Of a stretch of 35,234 nucleotides of DNA, positions 24,718 through 33,095 are shown piece by piece. The notes under the pieces are model-generated. The model saw nothing but the letters and a program-made list of their open reading frames with translations. It did no database searches and was not told where the DNA came from. The position numbers were made by a program, and so were the translations under genes. The stretch lies in NCBI GenBank assembly GCA_007119795.1, contig SKOZ01000079.1:1-35234 (forward strand). The letters run 5' to 3'. Origin of the DNA: Planctomycetales bacterium (GTDB lineage: Bacteria > Planctomycetota > Planctomycetia > Pirellulales > Thermoguttaceae). Position 1 is the stretch's first letter. Every line of letters starts with the position of its first letter.

Positions 24718-27700
24718 CGGCTTTTCAACGGAACTGCCGCGGGGAGTGGTCCCAGGCGTACCCGCTCGATCCGGTACGTCCGCCGCGACGGTGGAAACCA
24801 GCGGAGCATGGTTTGCAGCCCGCGGGGGAGCCGGCCGCGGTAGCGCTGCCAATACTGAGGTGTGTCCCAGATGGCGATCGACTCTTCCACCCGGAAGCGT
24901 GGATCCCATGCGGCGATTGTCTCCGGCCGCCGGACCCCCCATTGCAGCTTTCCGGCGGTGCGGCGGACGGGATCGAAGAGCTGCGAGTAGAGCCGCGACA
25001 ACGGCGAGTGGCAGTCGAAGGCGAGGCAGCAGCCAGGGAAGCGATCGGCCAACCGGGAAAACAGATCGCGCACCTCCTCCTTCGGGAGGTAATACAATAC
25101 GCCCTCCGCTATGAAAAAGGGCGGTCCGCCGCCAATCGCTTCCACCGCGGAGAGCCATTGAGGCTCCATCACGGAGCCGGTGATGAAGGTGCGACGGGAA
25201 GTCTCGTGGAAGAACCGCCGGCGGAGCGCCATGGCTCCGGCGAGATCGAGATCGAACCAGCGGACGCGGTCGTTGTCCAGCCGGTCGAAACGGGTGTCCA
25301 GGCCGGCGCCGATCTCCACCACGGGTCCTTCGGGGTGCTCCTCGAGGTGGCGGCGGACCCAGCCGTCGATGATCGCCGCCCGCAGGCAGCAGGCCACCTG
25401 GGATGAGGCGCCACCGCGGAAACGCTCGAAGGGGTAATCGATGGTACTGAGAAGCTCCACGGCCTTGGGATCGCGGAGGATAGGATCACCCTGGTCGTGT
25501 TCCAGGGCGCGGGCCCAGAGGGGAATGAGGAGGGTCTCTTGGGCGCCGGTCAGGCGCTCAACCTTGCCGGAACCAATTTGGGGGGTGGGGCCTCCTTCCC
25601 TCGATTCCGGCAGCCGCTTCGCTCGCCTACGGAAAAACAGACCTCCGAGCGGGCTGGCCAGAAGGGCGGGCAGGAGCACGAGGTCGGCGGCCAGGCCGAG
25701 AGTGAGGATGGAAAGCATGATCCAGGCAAACCTCCGCGTGGGAACGAACTCGCTGTACGCAAAGACCAACAGGCCCAGCCCGCAGATCGCCGCGGCCTGC
25801 ACCAGGGCCCGCCCGCAGTGCCGGTAAGAGACTTCCAGCGCCTCGACGGGCGAGCGCCCGGCGTCCCGCTCGAGCCGGAACCACTTCAGAAAGTGCAGTG
25901 TACCATCGACACAGAACCCCAACCCCACGCTCGCGGTCATCATCGAGCCGATGTCCACGGGGGTGCCCCGCCACCCCATGGTTCCGAATACCACGGTAGC
26001 TGGAAGCAGGTTGGGGAGCATCGCCAGGGTTCCCAAAGTCAGGCTCCGCGTCACCAGCACGAGCACGGCACCGATGACGAAGAGCGCCGTCAGAAAGCTG
26101 GCCGTCAAGTCGTGGAGCAGCGCCCGCTGCGCCTCGTCGACCAGCGACATGACGCCGGTGTAGCTCGCGCGCACATCCATTCCTTCGGGAAGGTCGGCCA
26201 GGAATGGTTCCACGTGCTCTTCGAGACGCTGGAGGACGAGGCCGTAGTCGAGATCGTCCAGGGCGGAGACGCGGGCGCTGATCCGCCAGGACTGGCGGGT
26301 TCCATCTTCATACAGATAGTTCGCCCCTTCCAGTTCGCCGAGTCCCTCCTCGAGGCGGTGGCGGAACACTGTTCGCGCAACGAACCGCGTGGGAATCGGC
26401 GGCAGGAGCGTAGCCGCCGAGACGACGCCTTCGACCCCTTCGATCTGCCTGACGGCGTACGACGCCCAGCTTACCAGCTCGAGGCGCTGCACTTCGTCCA
26501 GCGGGCACTCCGCACCGAAGTGCAGCACCACCTCCACGGGCACCATGGGCCCAATGTGGGACTCGAACCACTGGTAATCGCGGACGATCCGGCTCTCCCC
26601 CACGAACAGCCCGCGGACGTTCACCGAGACGTGCAGGAAGCGTAGCCCCCAGCCGCTTACGGCGATCACTCCCAGGCTGAGGGCGATCCAGAGGAGGGGC
26701 CGCCGGCAAATCTGTCCCGCCAGCAGTTCCGGCCAACGGCGCAGCGCGTTTCTCGAGCGCGGGGCATCCACGGGATGGCGCGATGCTGCCCTCCGCGGGG
26801 GCCCGGCCAGTTCCATGGCGCCCGGCATCACCAAGAGAAGGAGGCCCACCGAGGAAAGTACTCCCGCGGCGGAAATCAGGGCGAAGGCGGTGATCGGCTC
26901 CAGGCGGCTGACGCTCAGCGACCCGAGCCCGACGGCGGTGGTCACGGCGGCCAGGGTGCAGGGAAGCCACCCGGCTTGCAGGGCCCGCGCGGCGGCGCCC
27001 TCCGGTCCGTGCTGGCGCACCGCTTCGTAATAGTAGTTGACGAGGTGAACTCCGCCGGAGACGGTCACCACGAAGACCAGCGGCGAGAGCACGATGAGTA
27101 CGGCGTTCATTTGCTGGCCGCTGTAATGGACCAGCGCCAGGGCGAACATGCCTCCCACCGAAGCCACGGCGAAGACCGCCGCCGTCAGCGGGACGGAGCG
27201 GAGGAAGAGCCAACAGAGAAGCAGCGACACGGCCATCGAGGGGATCGTATAAAAGCGGAGCGACTCCATGCTCTCCAGGTCGATGACGTAGCCGTCGACG
27301 GGAGGCCCCACCAGGTACATCTCCCGCCGATCGATTTTCACGATCCTCTCGGCCAGGCCGAGCAGCGCATCGAGGGCCTCCTCGCGGTGGTAGGCGCCGT
27401 AGAGGGTAGGCAGCGCTATCAGGCAACTGGTCGCTCCGTCCGGTCCCACGAGGACTCCCCTGAGGCGCGCCAAAGCCGCCTCCCGCGAGAGCTCGATGGG
27501 GTGGTCCATGAGCCTCCGCAGGGCCGAGTGGCCGCTCATCGCCCGCGCATAGAGCCGCTCCCTTCCCGCAGCCGCCCGTTCCTCTTGCGCCGCCAGCAGG
27601 GCCGCTTCCAGCTCGGCCAGCCGCGGGTCATCGACCGTACACCCGTCCCAGGCGAGGACGACGACGTCGTTCCCCTCGAACTCGGCAAGAAATGCCTCGT

Positions 27701-27857
27701 AGAGGCGCCGCTGGGGAAAATCCTCCGGCACCCAGGTGGGCGGGGAGTTGTAGATGTTCTCCGTGGCTTCCTTGGCCCCCCATCCCACAAACGGCAGTGC
27801 CACCACGACCAGCACGGTGCTGGCGACGAACCAACGGAGGTGGCGGTTCCGCTCCAT
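24714..27857 (-). CDS. RND/MMPL-type lipid exporter fused to a carboxyl-methyltransferase-family domain
   Basis: The protein has 1047 residues. Residues 1 to about 760 are an RND/MMPL-like exporter: TM1 near 8-27, a large periplasmic loop, five clustered helices, a second half beginning with LLWIALSLGVIAVSGWGLRF, another loop and five more helices. Residues about 766-1047 match the leucine carboxyl methyltransferase family, which includes TcmP-like polyketide enzymes: RLTGAQETLLIPLWARAL, ILRDPKAVELL, SAM loop VEIGAGLDTRF (848-858), WFDLDL and FIAEGVLYYL. The linker is short, continuous and has no ATG or GTG at the domain border, so the fusion appears real; the methyltransferase would face the cytoplasm. 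The ATG at 27857 lies 20 nt after the thioesterase stop. Inferred role: methylates the carboxylate of the cluster's lipid and exports it. Its stop overlaps the megasynthase stop. Confidence 0.9.
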   Translation of the reverse strand: MERNRHLRWFVASTVLVVVALPFVGWGAKEATENIYNSPPTWVPEDFPQRRLYEAFLAEFEGNDVVVLAWDGCTVDDPRLAELEAALLAAQEERAAAGRERLYARAMSGHSALRRLMDHPIELSREAALARLRGVLVGPDGATSCLIALPTLYGAYHREEALDALLGLAERIVKIDRREMYLVGPPVDGYVIDLESMESLRFYTIPSMAVSLLLCWLFLRSVPLTAAVFAVASVGGMFALALVHYSGQQMNAVLIVLSPLVFVVTVSGGVHLVNYYYEAVRQHGPEGAAARALQAGWLPCTLAAVTTAVGLGSLSVSRLEPITAFALISAAGVLSSVGLLLLVMPGAMELAGPPRRAASRHPVDAPRSRNALRRWPELLAGQICRRPLLWIALSLGVIAVSGWGLRFLHVSVNVRGLFVGESRIVRDYQWFESHIGPMVPVEVVLHFGAECPLDEVQRLELVSWASYAVRQIEGVEGVVSAATLLPPIPTRFVARTVFRHRLEEGLGELEGANYLYEDGTRQSWRISARVSALDDLDYGLVLQRLEEHVEPFLADLPEGMDVRASYTGVMSLVDEAQRALLHDLTASFLTALFVIGAVLVLVTRSLTLGTLAMLPNLLPATVVFGTMGWRGTPVDIGSMMTASVGLGFCVDGTLHFLKWFRLERDAGRSPVEALEVSYRHCGRALVQAAAICGLGLLVFAYSEFVPTRRFAWIMLSILTLGLAADLVLLPALLASPLGGLFFRRRAKRLPESREGGPTPQIGSGKVERLTGAQETLLIPLWARALEHDQGDPILRDPKAVELLSTIDYPFERFRGGASSQVACCLRAAIIDGWVRRHLEEHPEGPVVEIGAGLDTRFDRLDNDRVRWFDLDLAGAMALRRRFFHETSRRTFITGSVMEPQWLSAVEAIGGGPPFFIAEGVLYYLPKEEVRDLFSRLADRFPGCCLAFDCHSPLSRLYSQLFDPVRRTAGKLQWGVRRPETIAAWDPRFRVEESIAIWDTPQYWQRYRGRLPRGLQTMLRWFPPSRRTYRIERVRLGPLPAAVPLKSR

Positions 27858-27877
27858 GATGGGAATTCTTGTTGGTC

Positions 27878-28735
27878 TCACCGTGGGGGTGGCTGGGCCG
27901 ATTCGGAGGCGAGCCCCGGCACATCGCCGGCTTCCCGAACCAGCCATCGGGTGATCACGCGTGCGACCGCTGCCGTGCGCTTATGTACGAAAAAGTGTCC
28001 ACCGGGGACGAGTTGCAGGGTGAACGGCGCCCAAGTGTGCTCGCGCCAGCCCACGGCCGCTGCCGCCGAGGCAGAGGTGTCGGCGTCTCCGGCCAGCGCC
28101 AGGATGCCACAGCGCAGCGGCGGCTCCAGCCCGTGGCGGTAGGACTCCAAGGCCAACATATCCGCGCGGAGCGCGGGGAGCAACACGGCGAGCCATTCGG
28201 CATCGCCGGCGAGTGCTTCGTCCAGGCCGCCGTAGCGCGTCTGCACCGCGGCCAGGAAGGCGTCGTCCGGCAGGTGGGCTATCGGCTCGCCACGGCCGGC
28301 GAGTTGGGGTGGCGGGGCGGCCGCGGTGCAGAAGGCCACCGGCTCAGCCTCCCGCCGGCGGCGCAGCGCGTGAGCCGCCTCGAAGGCCACCAGGGCGCCC
28401 AGGCTGTGGCCGAAGAAGGCCAAGGGTCGGTCGAGCAACGCCTCAAGCGCCGCCGCCGCCTCTTCCGCCATAGCCGGCACGGTCGCAAGGGGGGGCTCGG
28501 CAAGGCGATGGCCGCGACCCGGCAGGCATACTCCCACCAACCCGATGGACTCGGGGAGGTATGAAGCCAAGCGGACAAAGGGAGCCGGGCCGCTGCCGGC
28601 CGAGGGGAAACAACAGAGCCAGAGGCGGACCCCCTCCATCGGCCGCGGAGCGAACACCAGGGTGCTGCTTCGCTGATCGTTGCGGCTGGTCGTGATCGCC
28701 GGCTCGGTTCGTCTGTTATCGCGTCGATCCCTCAC
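27878..28735 (-). CDS. Type II thioesterase (alpha/beta hydrolase, editing TE)
   Basis: The 285-residue protein is of the stand-alone thioesterase family that frees stalled or mis-primed acyl carriers in PKS/NRPS lines. LWLCCFPSAGSGPAPF (residues 38-53) is the oxyanion-hole region, GHSLGA carries nucleophile Ser111, AGDAD (215-219) holds the acidic residue and GGHFF the catalytic His247. The GTG at 28735 is preferred: it overlaps the upstream MFS stop as GTGA and follows GAAGG. An internal ATG at 28639 would begin too close to the core. The first 30 residues before the fold are polar and unusually long for the family (most are near 250 residues). It is third in the FAAL operon. Substrates are probably the ACP and PCP of the megasynthase and the FAAL-linked ACP. 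Confidence 0.9.
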   Translation of the reverse strand: MRDRRDNRRTEPAITTSRNDQRSSTLVFAPRPMEGVRLWLCCFPSAGSGPAPFVRLASYLPESIGLVGVCLPGRGHRLAEPPLATVPAMAEEAAAALEALLDRPLAFFGHSLGALVAFEAAHALRRRREAEPVAFCTAAAPPPQLAGRGEPIAHLPDDAFLAAVQTRYGGLDEALAGDAEWLAVLLPALRADMLALESYRHGLEPPLRCGILALAGDADTSASAAAAVGWREHTWAPFTLQLVPGGHFFVHKRTAAVARVITRWLVREAGDVPGLASESAQPPPR

Positions 28736-30072
28736 CGTGGTGCCTTCGTCGTCTTCTCGTGCAGGTCTGGGCCGGGGGTGGCCCTCGGGTAAAGGGCGCA
28801 GTAGCCGACGGTCCTCGAGCAGGCGGCGTCCTCGTACGGGAAGCGGATTGCCAACGCCGCCAGGGCGCAGAGGAGAAAGGCCGCACCGCACAGCACCAGA
28901 GCCACCTCGTAGCTGCCGCTCCGGTCGCGGACGATACCCGCCGCGAGCGGCCCCAGGATGGCTCCGGGGGCAAAGCCGCTGAGGACAGCACCCATGATAC
29001 GTCCAAAATGCCGCGTGCCGAAACACTGTCCCACCACGATCGGCAGCAAGACACCGATCCCTCCCATTCCCAAGCCGTACAGGACTGCGAAACCGCCCAG
29101 GGTTGGCCCCCAATGGGAGCCCTCCAGGATAACCAGTGCCACTGCTGCCGCCATCGAGGCCGCCGTGGCGGCCAGGAGCCGGCCGGGATTCCAACGATCT
29201 CCCAGCCATCCGAAAAGGATGCGACTGACAATGCTCATTCCCACGGCCAGTCCGAGGACATTGGCAGCTCGTTGCGAGGGGATTCCCTGGTCGTCGGCCC
29301 AGGCGATGAAGTGGAGGCTCAGGGCGGCCGATCCGAAGAGAAACAGCGACTGGATCGCAAAGAGCTGCCAGAACGACGCCGTGCGGGCGGCTGCGCGGAG
29401 CGTCAATCCGGTGTGGAGGTGGTGGAGGTTGCTTTCGTGGTCGGGGAGGGAAAGCCCATCTGGAAACTGGCCGACGTCGGAGGGACGCGTGCGGATGCTC
29501 CATCCTATTGCCGGCATCACGACCAACCACATCAGCGCCGCACCTACGTGGAATGCCGTCTGCCAATCGAATCGAACGACGATGGCATTTGCCAAAGGAG
29601 GGGTGACGAGGCCGCCGAAGCCGAATCCCAGCAGTGCGACTCCCAAGGCACGCCCCCGGAATCGCCGGAACCAGTGGGAAACAACCGTTTGTACGGGAAC
29701 GGTGGTGCAGGCCGCTGTGCCGGCACCGCTGATCGCCATAAGGAGGTAGAACGCCGCCAGATGGGAGACGAGGGCCATCAGCCAGTAGGTCAATCCGGCG
29801 ATGGCGGCGCCGCCGAGCATCGTCCCCCGCGCCCCGTACCGCTCCACGCATGCCCCCACCAGCGGACCGCTGAAGCCGAAGACCACGGCCCACAATGCTG
29901 CCGCCCCCGAGACCGCCGTCCGCGACCACCCGAAGGTCTCTTCGAAAGGGATCACGAAGACCGAAAAGCTGAACATGCCGATGCCCCCGGCCACGAGCAG
30001 GGCGACGAATCCGCCCGCCACGACGCGCCAGCCGAGGAAGTTCGGGTGGCGCTGCTCTGCAGGGAGCGTCAT
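28732..30072 (-). CDS. Major facilitator superfamily transporter
   Basis: The 446-residue membrane protein has about 12 predicted helices in two halves. It starts with GWRVVAGGFVALLVAGGIGMF and FGWSRTAVSGA, the pattern of the monocarboxylate/oxalate-formate-like MFS branch. The loop between helices 2 and 3 carries a variant of the usual Gly-x-x-x-Asp-Arg motif (GACVERYGARGTML), and GWLGDRWNPGRLL occurs in the second half. The ATG at 30072 is chosen for its excellent GGGAGGA Shine-Dalgarno; a second ATG at 30093, overlapping the FAAL stop, is possible. It is second in the FAAL operon and overlaps the thioesterase start by 4 bp. It may import a fatty-acid precursor or export product; direction and substrate cannot be told. 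With the RND exporter the cluster has two transporters. Confidence 0.9.
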   Translation of the reverse strand: MTLPAEQRHPNFLGWRVVAGGFVALLVAGGIGMFSFSVFVIPFEETFGWSRTAVSGAAALWAVVFGFSGPLVGACVERYGARGTMLGGAAIAGLTYWLMALVSHLAAFYLLMAISGAGTAACTTVPVQTVVSHWFRRFRGRALGVALLGFGFGGLVTPPLANAIVVRFDWQTAFHVGAALMWLVVMPAIGWSIRTRPSDVGQFPDGLSLPDHESNLHHLHTGLTLRAAARTASFWQLFAIQSLFLFGSAALSLHFIAWADDQGIPSQRAANVLGLAVGMSIVSRILFGWLGDRWNPGRLLAATAASMAAAVALVILEGSHWGPTLGGFAVLYGLGMGGIGVLLPIVVGQCFGTRHFGRIMGAVLSGFAPGAILGPLAAGIVRDRSGSYEVALVLCGAAFLLCALAALAIRFPYEDAACSRTVGYCALYPRATPGPDLHEKTTKAPR

Positions 30073-30085
30073 GGATCCTCCCGCC

Positions 30086-32488
30086 TCAGCCATCGGCAGG
30101 TTTGTCGGGGGCGGGCAGGGCACTAGGACCGATGGGGGCGCGAGGAGCAGATCCTTCGCGCTCGTCCTCGCCGTCACCTTGCAGCAAGGGGTGCGGAGGC
30201 CGGCCGTTGGAGCGCTCCAGAGCGGCCTCTGCAGCCCGGTCGTCGAGACTCTCGACCTCGCGGAGCAGGGCCTCGAAACCCGTCGATTCGTCGGCCGCCA
30301 TTTCCTCGGCAGGCTCGTCTGCGTTGGGGTTGCCCACACGGCGCGCCAGGTAGGCGGCCATGGCGGCCGGCGTCGGGTAGTTCCAGGCCATCATCGCCGT
30401 GAGCCGCACCTGGAGGGTGTCTTGGAGCTGCTGGATCAGCTCCACGGCGGCCAGCGAATCGACGCCGTACTCGGCAAAGGGGCGACGCGGATCCAGTTCT
30501 GCCTCCGGCACGCCACCTTGCCGGACCAGCCATTCCAGCAAGGCCGCTTCGATCCGCCTGGCCAACTGGTCCACCTCCAGCTCCGTGAGTTGCCGCGCCC
30601 CCGGCTCGAAGTGGTGCGGGAGGAGTGCAGGAAGCTTCCACGAGCGTGTTTCCTGAGCCGGCCGGGAGTCTTCCGGCTCCGCCGCCTCGCTGCTGGATGA
30701 AGAGTGCGTGCCGGCCGGAGGCGGTCCCGATTCGTGGCGAGTCCAGGCGGCAACCACCTTCAAGGTGCCGCTCAGATACTGCTCCCGGCACAGGAATCGC
30801 TGCACCTTGCCGCTGGTGGTGCGGGGGAGGCTCGCCCGGCGGATCAGTACGATGGCGAAGACGTCGACTTCGTGCTCGGCCGTGACCTCGCGGCGGATGC
30901 TGCGGAAGATCGCATCAACATCGGTTGCCGCGTGGCGGTCCACCTCCTGGACGATCACCAGGCACTCCTGGCCGTTCACGGAGACCGCCAGGGCCGCGCC
31001 GGCCCCGGAGGTCAACGCCGGGTGGGCCCCAGTCACCGTATGTTCGATGTCATGGGGATAGTGATTGCGACCACGGATGATCAAGACGTCTTTCAGGCGG
31101 CCGGCGACGTAGAGCTCGCCTTCCAGCAAGAAGCCCAAGTCGCCGGTCCGCAGATAACCTCCCCCCTCGTCGCCGGGAAAACGCGCCGCGAACGTTGCGG
31201 CGTTCTCCTCCTCGCGGCCCCAGTAGCCTCGCGACACGTGAGGACCTCGCAACCAGATCTCCCCCACCCGCCTGGGTTCCACGGGCTGACCGGTCTCGGG
31301 ATCGACGATGACGATCTCTTGTTCCAAGAGTCGCCCCCCGCACCCGACCAACTGCTGTTCGTCCGAATGCGTTTGCTCGCCACAAGGAACCGCCTCGCCG
31401 CGCGAGAGGGCACGGCGCCGAAAGCCCCGTATTACCGGCGCGGAGGGTCCGCACCCACCCGAAGCCAGGAGCGTGGCCTCCGCCAGCCCGTAGCAACAGT
31501 AGAAGGCATCCGGCCGAAAGCCGCAAGGCGCGAACGTCTCCGCGAACCGCTCCAGCGTATCGGCAGCGATCGGCTCCGCCCCGCAGAACGCCACCTCCCA
31601 ACTGCTCAGGTCCAGCCCCTCCATCTCGCGCGAGGACACCTTCTGCACGCACAACTCGAAGGCGAAGTTCGGTGCTCCGCTCACCGAAGCGCCGTACTCG
31701 CCGATCGCTCTGAGCCACCGGGCCGGCTTCCGGAGAAAGCTCGTCGGCGGGAAAAGGACGCTTCGTCCGCCTACGTACAACGACTCCAAAATGCCGCCGA
31801 TCAGGCCCATGTCGTGGTAGGCCGGCAGCCATGAAACCCCCGTGCCCGCCGATTCGCCCGGCGCCGCCTGCGGCAGGGCGAATCCCCGGCGGATCGCCTC
31901 CAGGTTGTGCAGGAGGTTGCTGTGCGAAACCATGACGCCCTTGGGGGCATCGGTTGATCCCGAAGTGTATTGGAGAAAGACGAGGTCGTTGCCCTTCAAG
32001 GCGGGAGACGTCCATCGCGCCGCTTGTTCGTCGGCAATTTCGTCAACGGCCAGCCATTCGAGATGCGCGAGCTCCGGCGACGCGCGGTGCTTCTGGAGCG
32101 CCGCCAGGGAGGGACTGGTCGTGAGCACCATCCGCGCCTCACAGTCGGCGGCAATGGCCGCCAAACGGGAGGCGGGGCGATTGGGTTTCGGAAAGGTGGC
32201 GGGGACGGCAAGTACCCCGGCATGAATGCAGCCGAAGAGGGCGGCGATAAAGTCCAGGCCCGGAGGAAAAATCAGCAGCGCCCTATCCCCGACGCCGGCC
32301 ACCCCTTGCAGTACGGAGGCGACTGCCCGGGCCCGTTGCGAGAGCTCTCCAAAGGTGAGGGACCGCTCGCTGCCATCATCCCCCCGAAAGATATAGGCGG
32401 GGAGGTCTCTCCGCTCTCGAGCTTGGCGCTCGAGCAGCCCCATCATGGTCGTGTCGGCAGTGGTGAGCGTCACGGTGGGTTCGAACAT
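30086..32488 (-). CDS. Fatty acyl-AMP ligase with C-terminal acyl carrier protein (FAAL-ACP)
   Basis: The 800-residue loading enzyme converts a fatty acid and ATP to acyl-AMP and passes the acyl group to its own carrier domain. Residues 1 to about 575 are the adenylation domain: FLQYTSGSTDAPKG (171-184), the FAAL-typical WLPAYHDMGLIGG (220-232), FLRKPARWLRAIGEY (251-265), CYGLAEATL (332-340), YLRTGDLGF (445-453), and Lys561 in TTSGKVQRF. The ACP spans about 636-715 with phosphopantetheine Ser678 in GVDSLAAVEL. An 80-residue tail follows, containing a docking-like helix (FEALLREVESLDDRAAEAAL) and a Pro/Gly-rich end. The ATG at 32488 follows GAGG. First gene of the minus operon; it is expected to hand its acyl-ACP to the KS of the convergently encoded megasynthase. 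Confidence 0.94.
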   Translation of the reverse strand: MFEPTVTLTTADTTMMGLLERQARERRDLPAYIFRGDDGSERSLTFGELSQRARAVASVLQGVAGVGDRALLIFPPGLDFIAALFGCIHAGVLAVPATFPKPNRPASRLAAIAADCEARMVLTTSPSLAALQKHRASPELAHLEWLAVDEIADEQAARWTSPALKGNDLVFLQYTSGSTDAPKGVMVSHSNLLHNLEAIRRGFALPQAAPGESAGTGVSWLPAYHDMGLIGGILESLYVGGRSVLFPPTSFLRKPARWLRAIGEYGASVSGAPNFAFELCVQKVSSREMEGLDLSSWEVAFCGAEPIAADTLERFAETFAPCGFRPDAFYCCYGLAEATLLASGGCGPSAPVIRGFRRRALSRGEAVPCGEQTHSDEQQLVGCGGRLLEQEIVIVDPETGQPVEPRRVGEIWLRGPHVSRGYWGREEENAATFAARFPGDEGGGYLRTGDLGFLLEGELYVAGRLKDVLIIRGRNHYPHDIEHTVTGAHPALTSGAGAALAVSVNGQECLVIVQEVDRHAATDVDAIFRSIRREVTAEHEVDVFAIVLIRRASLPRTTSGKVQRFLCREQYLSGTLKVVAAWTRHESGPPPAGTHSSSSSEAAEPEDSRPAQETRSWKLPALLPHHFEPGARQLTELEVDQLARRIEAALLEWLVRQGGVPEAELDPRRPFAEYGVDSLAAVELIQQLQDTLQVRLTAMMAWNYPTPAAMAAYLARRVGNPNADEPAEEMAADESTGFEALLREVESLDDRAAEAALERSNGRPPHPLLQGDGEDEREGSAPRAPIGPSALPAPDKPADG

Positions 32489-32747
32489 CGCAAGCCTCGG
32501 TTCATCGCACAAGTCCGGCCTCGAGACCGAAGATGCCCGTTGCTGCAGCATCCAAACTATTCCGGCGCGATCCGTCATGTCCCACCAGCAATCGCAGGCA
32601 GCCACCAATCGGTGAACGGCCGGACGGCAGGTTGGAAAAGCTTCCGCGGGGAAGGGAGACGCGTCACGTCGAACCAAGCCGTGGCTCCGTTGTCTCTGGA
32701 CGCCGTCCCGCCCACCCACCTTCTCCAGTCCATCGCTGCTGCTCCAG

Positions 32748-32776
32748 AGAATACTCCCCACACTTCTCGGATGCAA
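32748..32776 (-). promoter_or_regulatory. Putative promoter of the FAAL operon
   Basis: On the minus strand TTGCAT (32776-32771) is followed after 17 bp by TATTCT (32753-32748). The matches are modest (3 and 4 of 6). It would give a leader of about 250 nt to the ATG at 32488. Confidence 0.25.
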
Positions 32777-33033
32777 CCAACACGCCCCTGTGCCGGGTTT
32801 GCCGACTCCCTCCGAACGGCAAACTCGGCAAGAGAATCGGAGGAATAGGCAACTTAGATAACATAAAGCCGCACCCATACCACCATTGGAAGCTCGTCCC
32901 CGCGGACTACCCGGAACGGCACGGAGAGAGCAAGAGCGCCCCAGCCGTTCCTGGGCCCTGTGGCGTGCCCAAGTGGCGCACGAGCCTCCGGGAACAGAGC
33001 CCGGTCATTCTACCGCCTACCCGGGAGGAAAGA

Positions 33034-33054
33034 ACAGCACCCCTCCCCTGCTGT
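33034..33054 (-). terminator. Weak terminator-like hairpin after the cytochrome-type gene
   Basis: On the minus strand ACAGCA (33054-33049) and TGCTGT (33039-33034) form a 6-bp stem around a 9-nt G-rich loop, followed by a pyrimidine run TCTTTCCTCCC. It lies about 40 bp after the stop at 33096. The stem is short, so function is uncertain. Confidence 0.3.
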
Positions 33055-33095
33055 GGCCATCAACCCCCGAACCAGCTGCCAGCGAAGAGAATGTA

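Larger units (their letters stand above)
32489..33095. other. Upstream region of the FAAL operon
   Basis: About 600 bp between the FAAL start and the end of the cytochrome-type gene, both on the minus strand. Open frames extend through it but show no domain, so I see no gene. It holds a promoter candidate (32748-32776) and a weak terminator-like hairpin (33034-33054). The region around 32840-32870 is locally AT-rich. Confidence 0.5.

Noticed and set aside
24714..25562. Separate methyltransferase gene downstream of the exporter
   Set aside because: No stop, ATG, GTG or Shine-Dalgarno at the domain border; the codon at the likely domain start is GTT, so a fusion is the simpler reading.
27858..27947. 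Longer start for the exporter fusion at 27947
   Set aside because: It would overlap the thioesterase 3' end and add a non-conserved Arg-rich leader before the first membrane helix; ATG 27857 fits the transporter N-terminus.
30073..30093. Alternative MFS start at ATG 30093 overlapping the FAAL stop
   Set aside because: The ATG at 30072 has the much better Shine-Dalgarno (GGGAGGA). The longer form remains possible but adds only seven residues.
32489..32878. N-terminal extension of FAAL to 32878
   Set aside because: The added residues are non-conserved and Cys/Arg/Trp-rich; the adenylation fold and a GAGG site fit the ATG at 32488.
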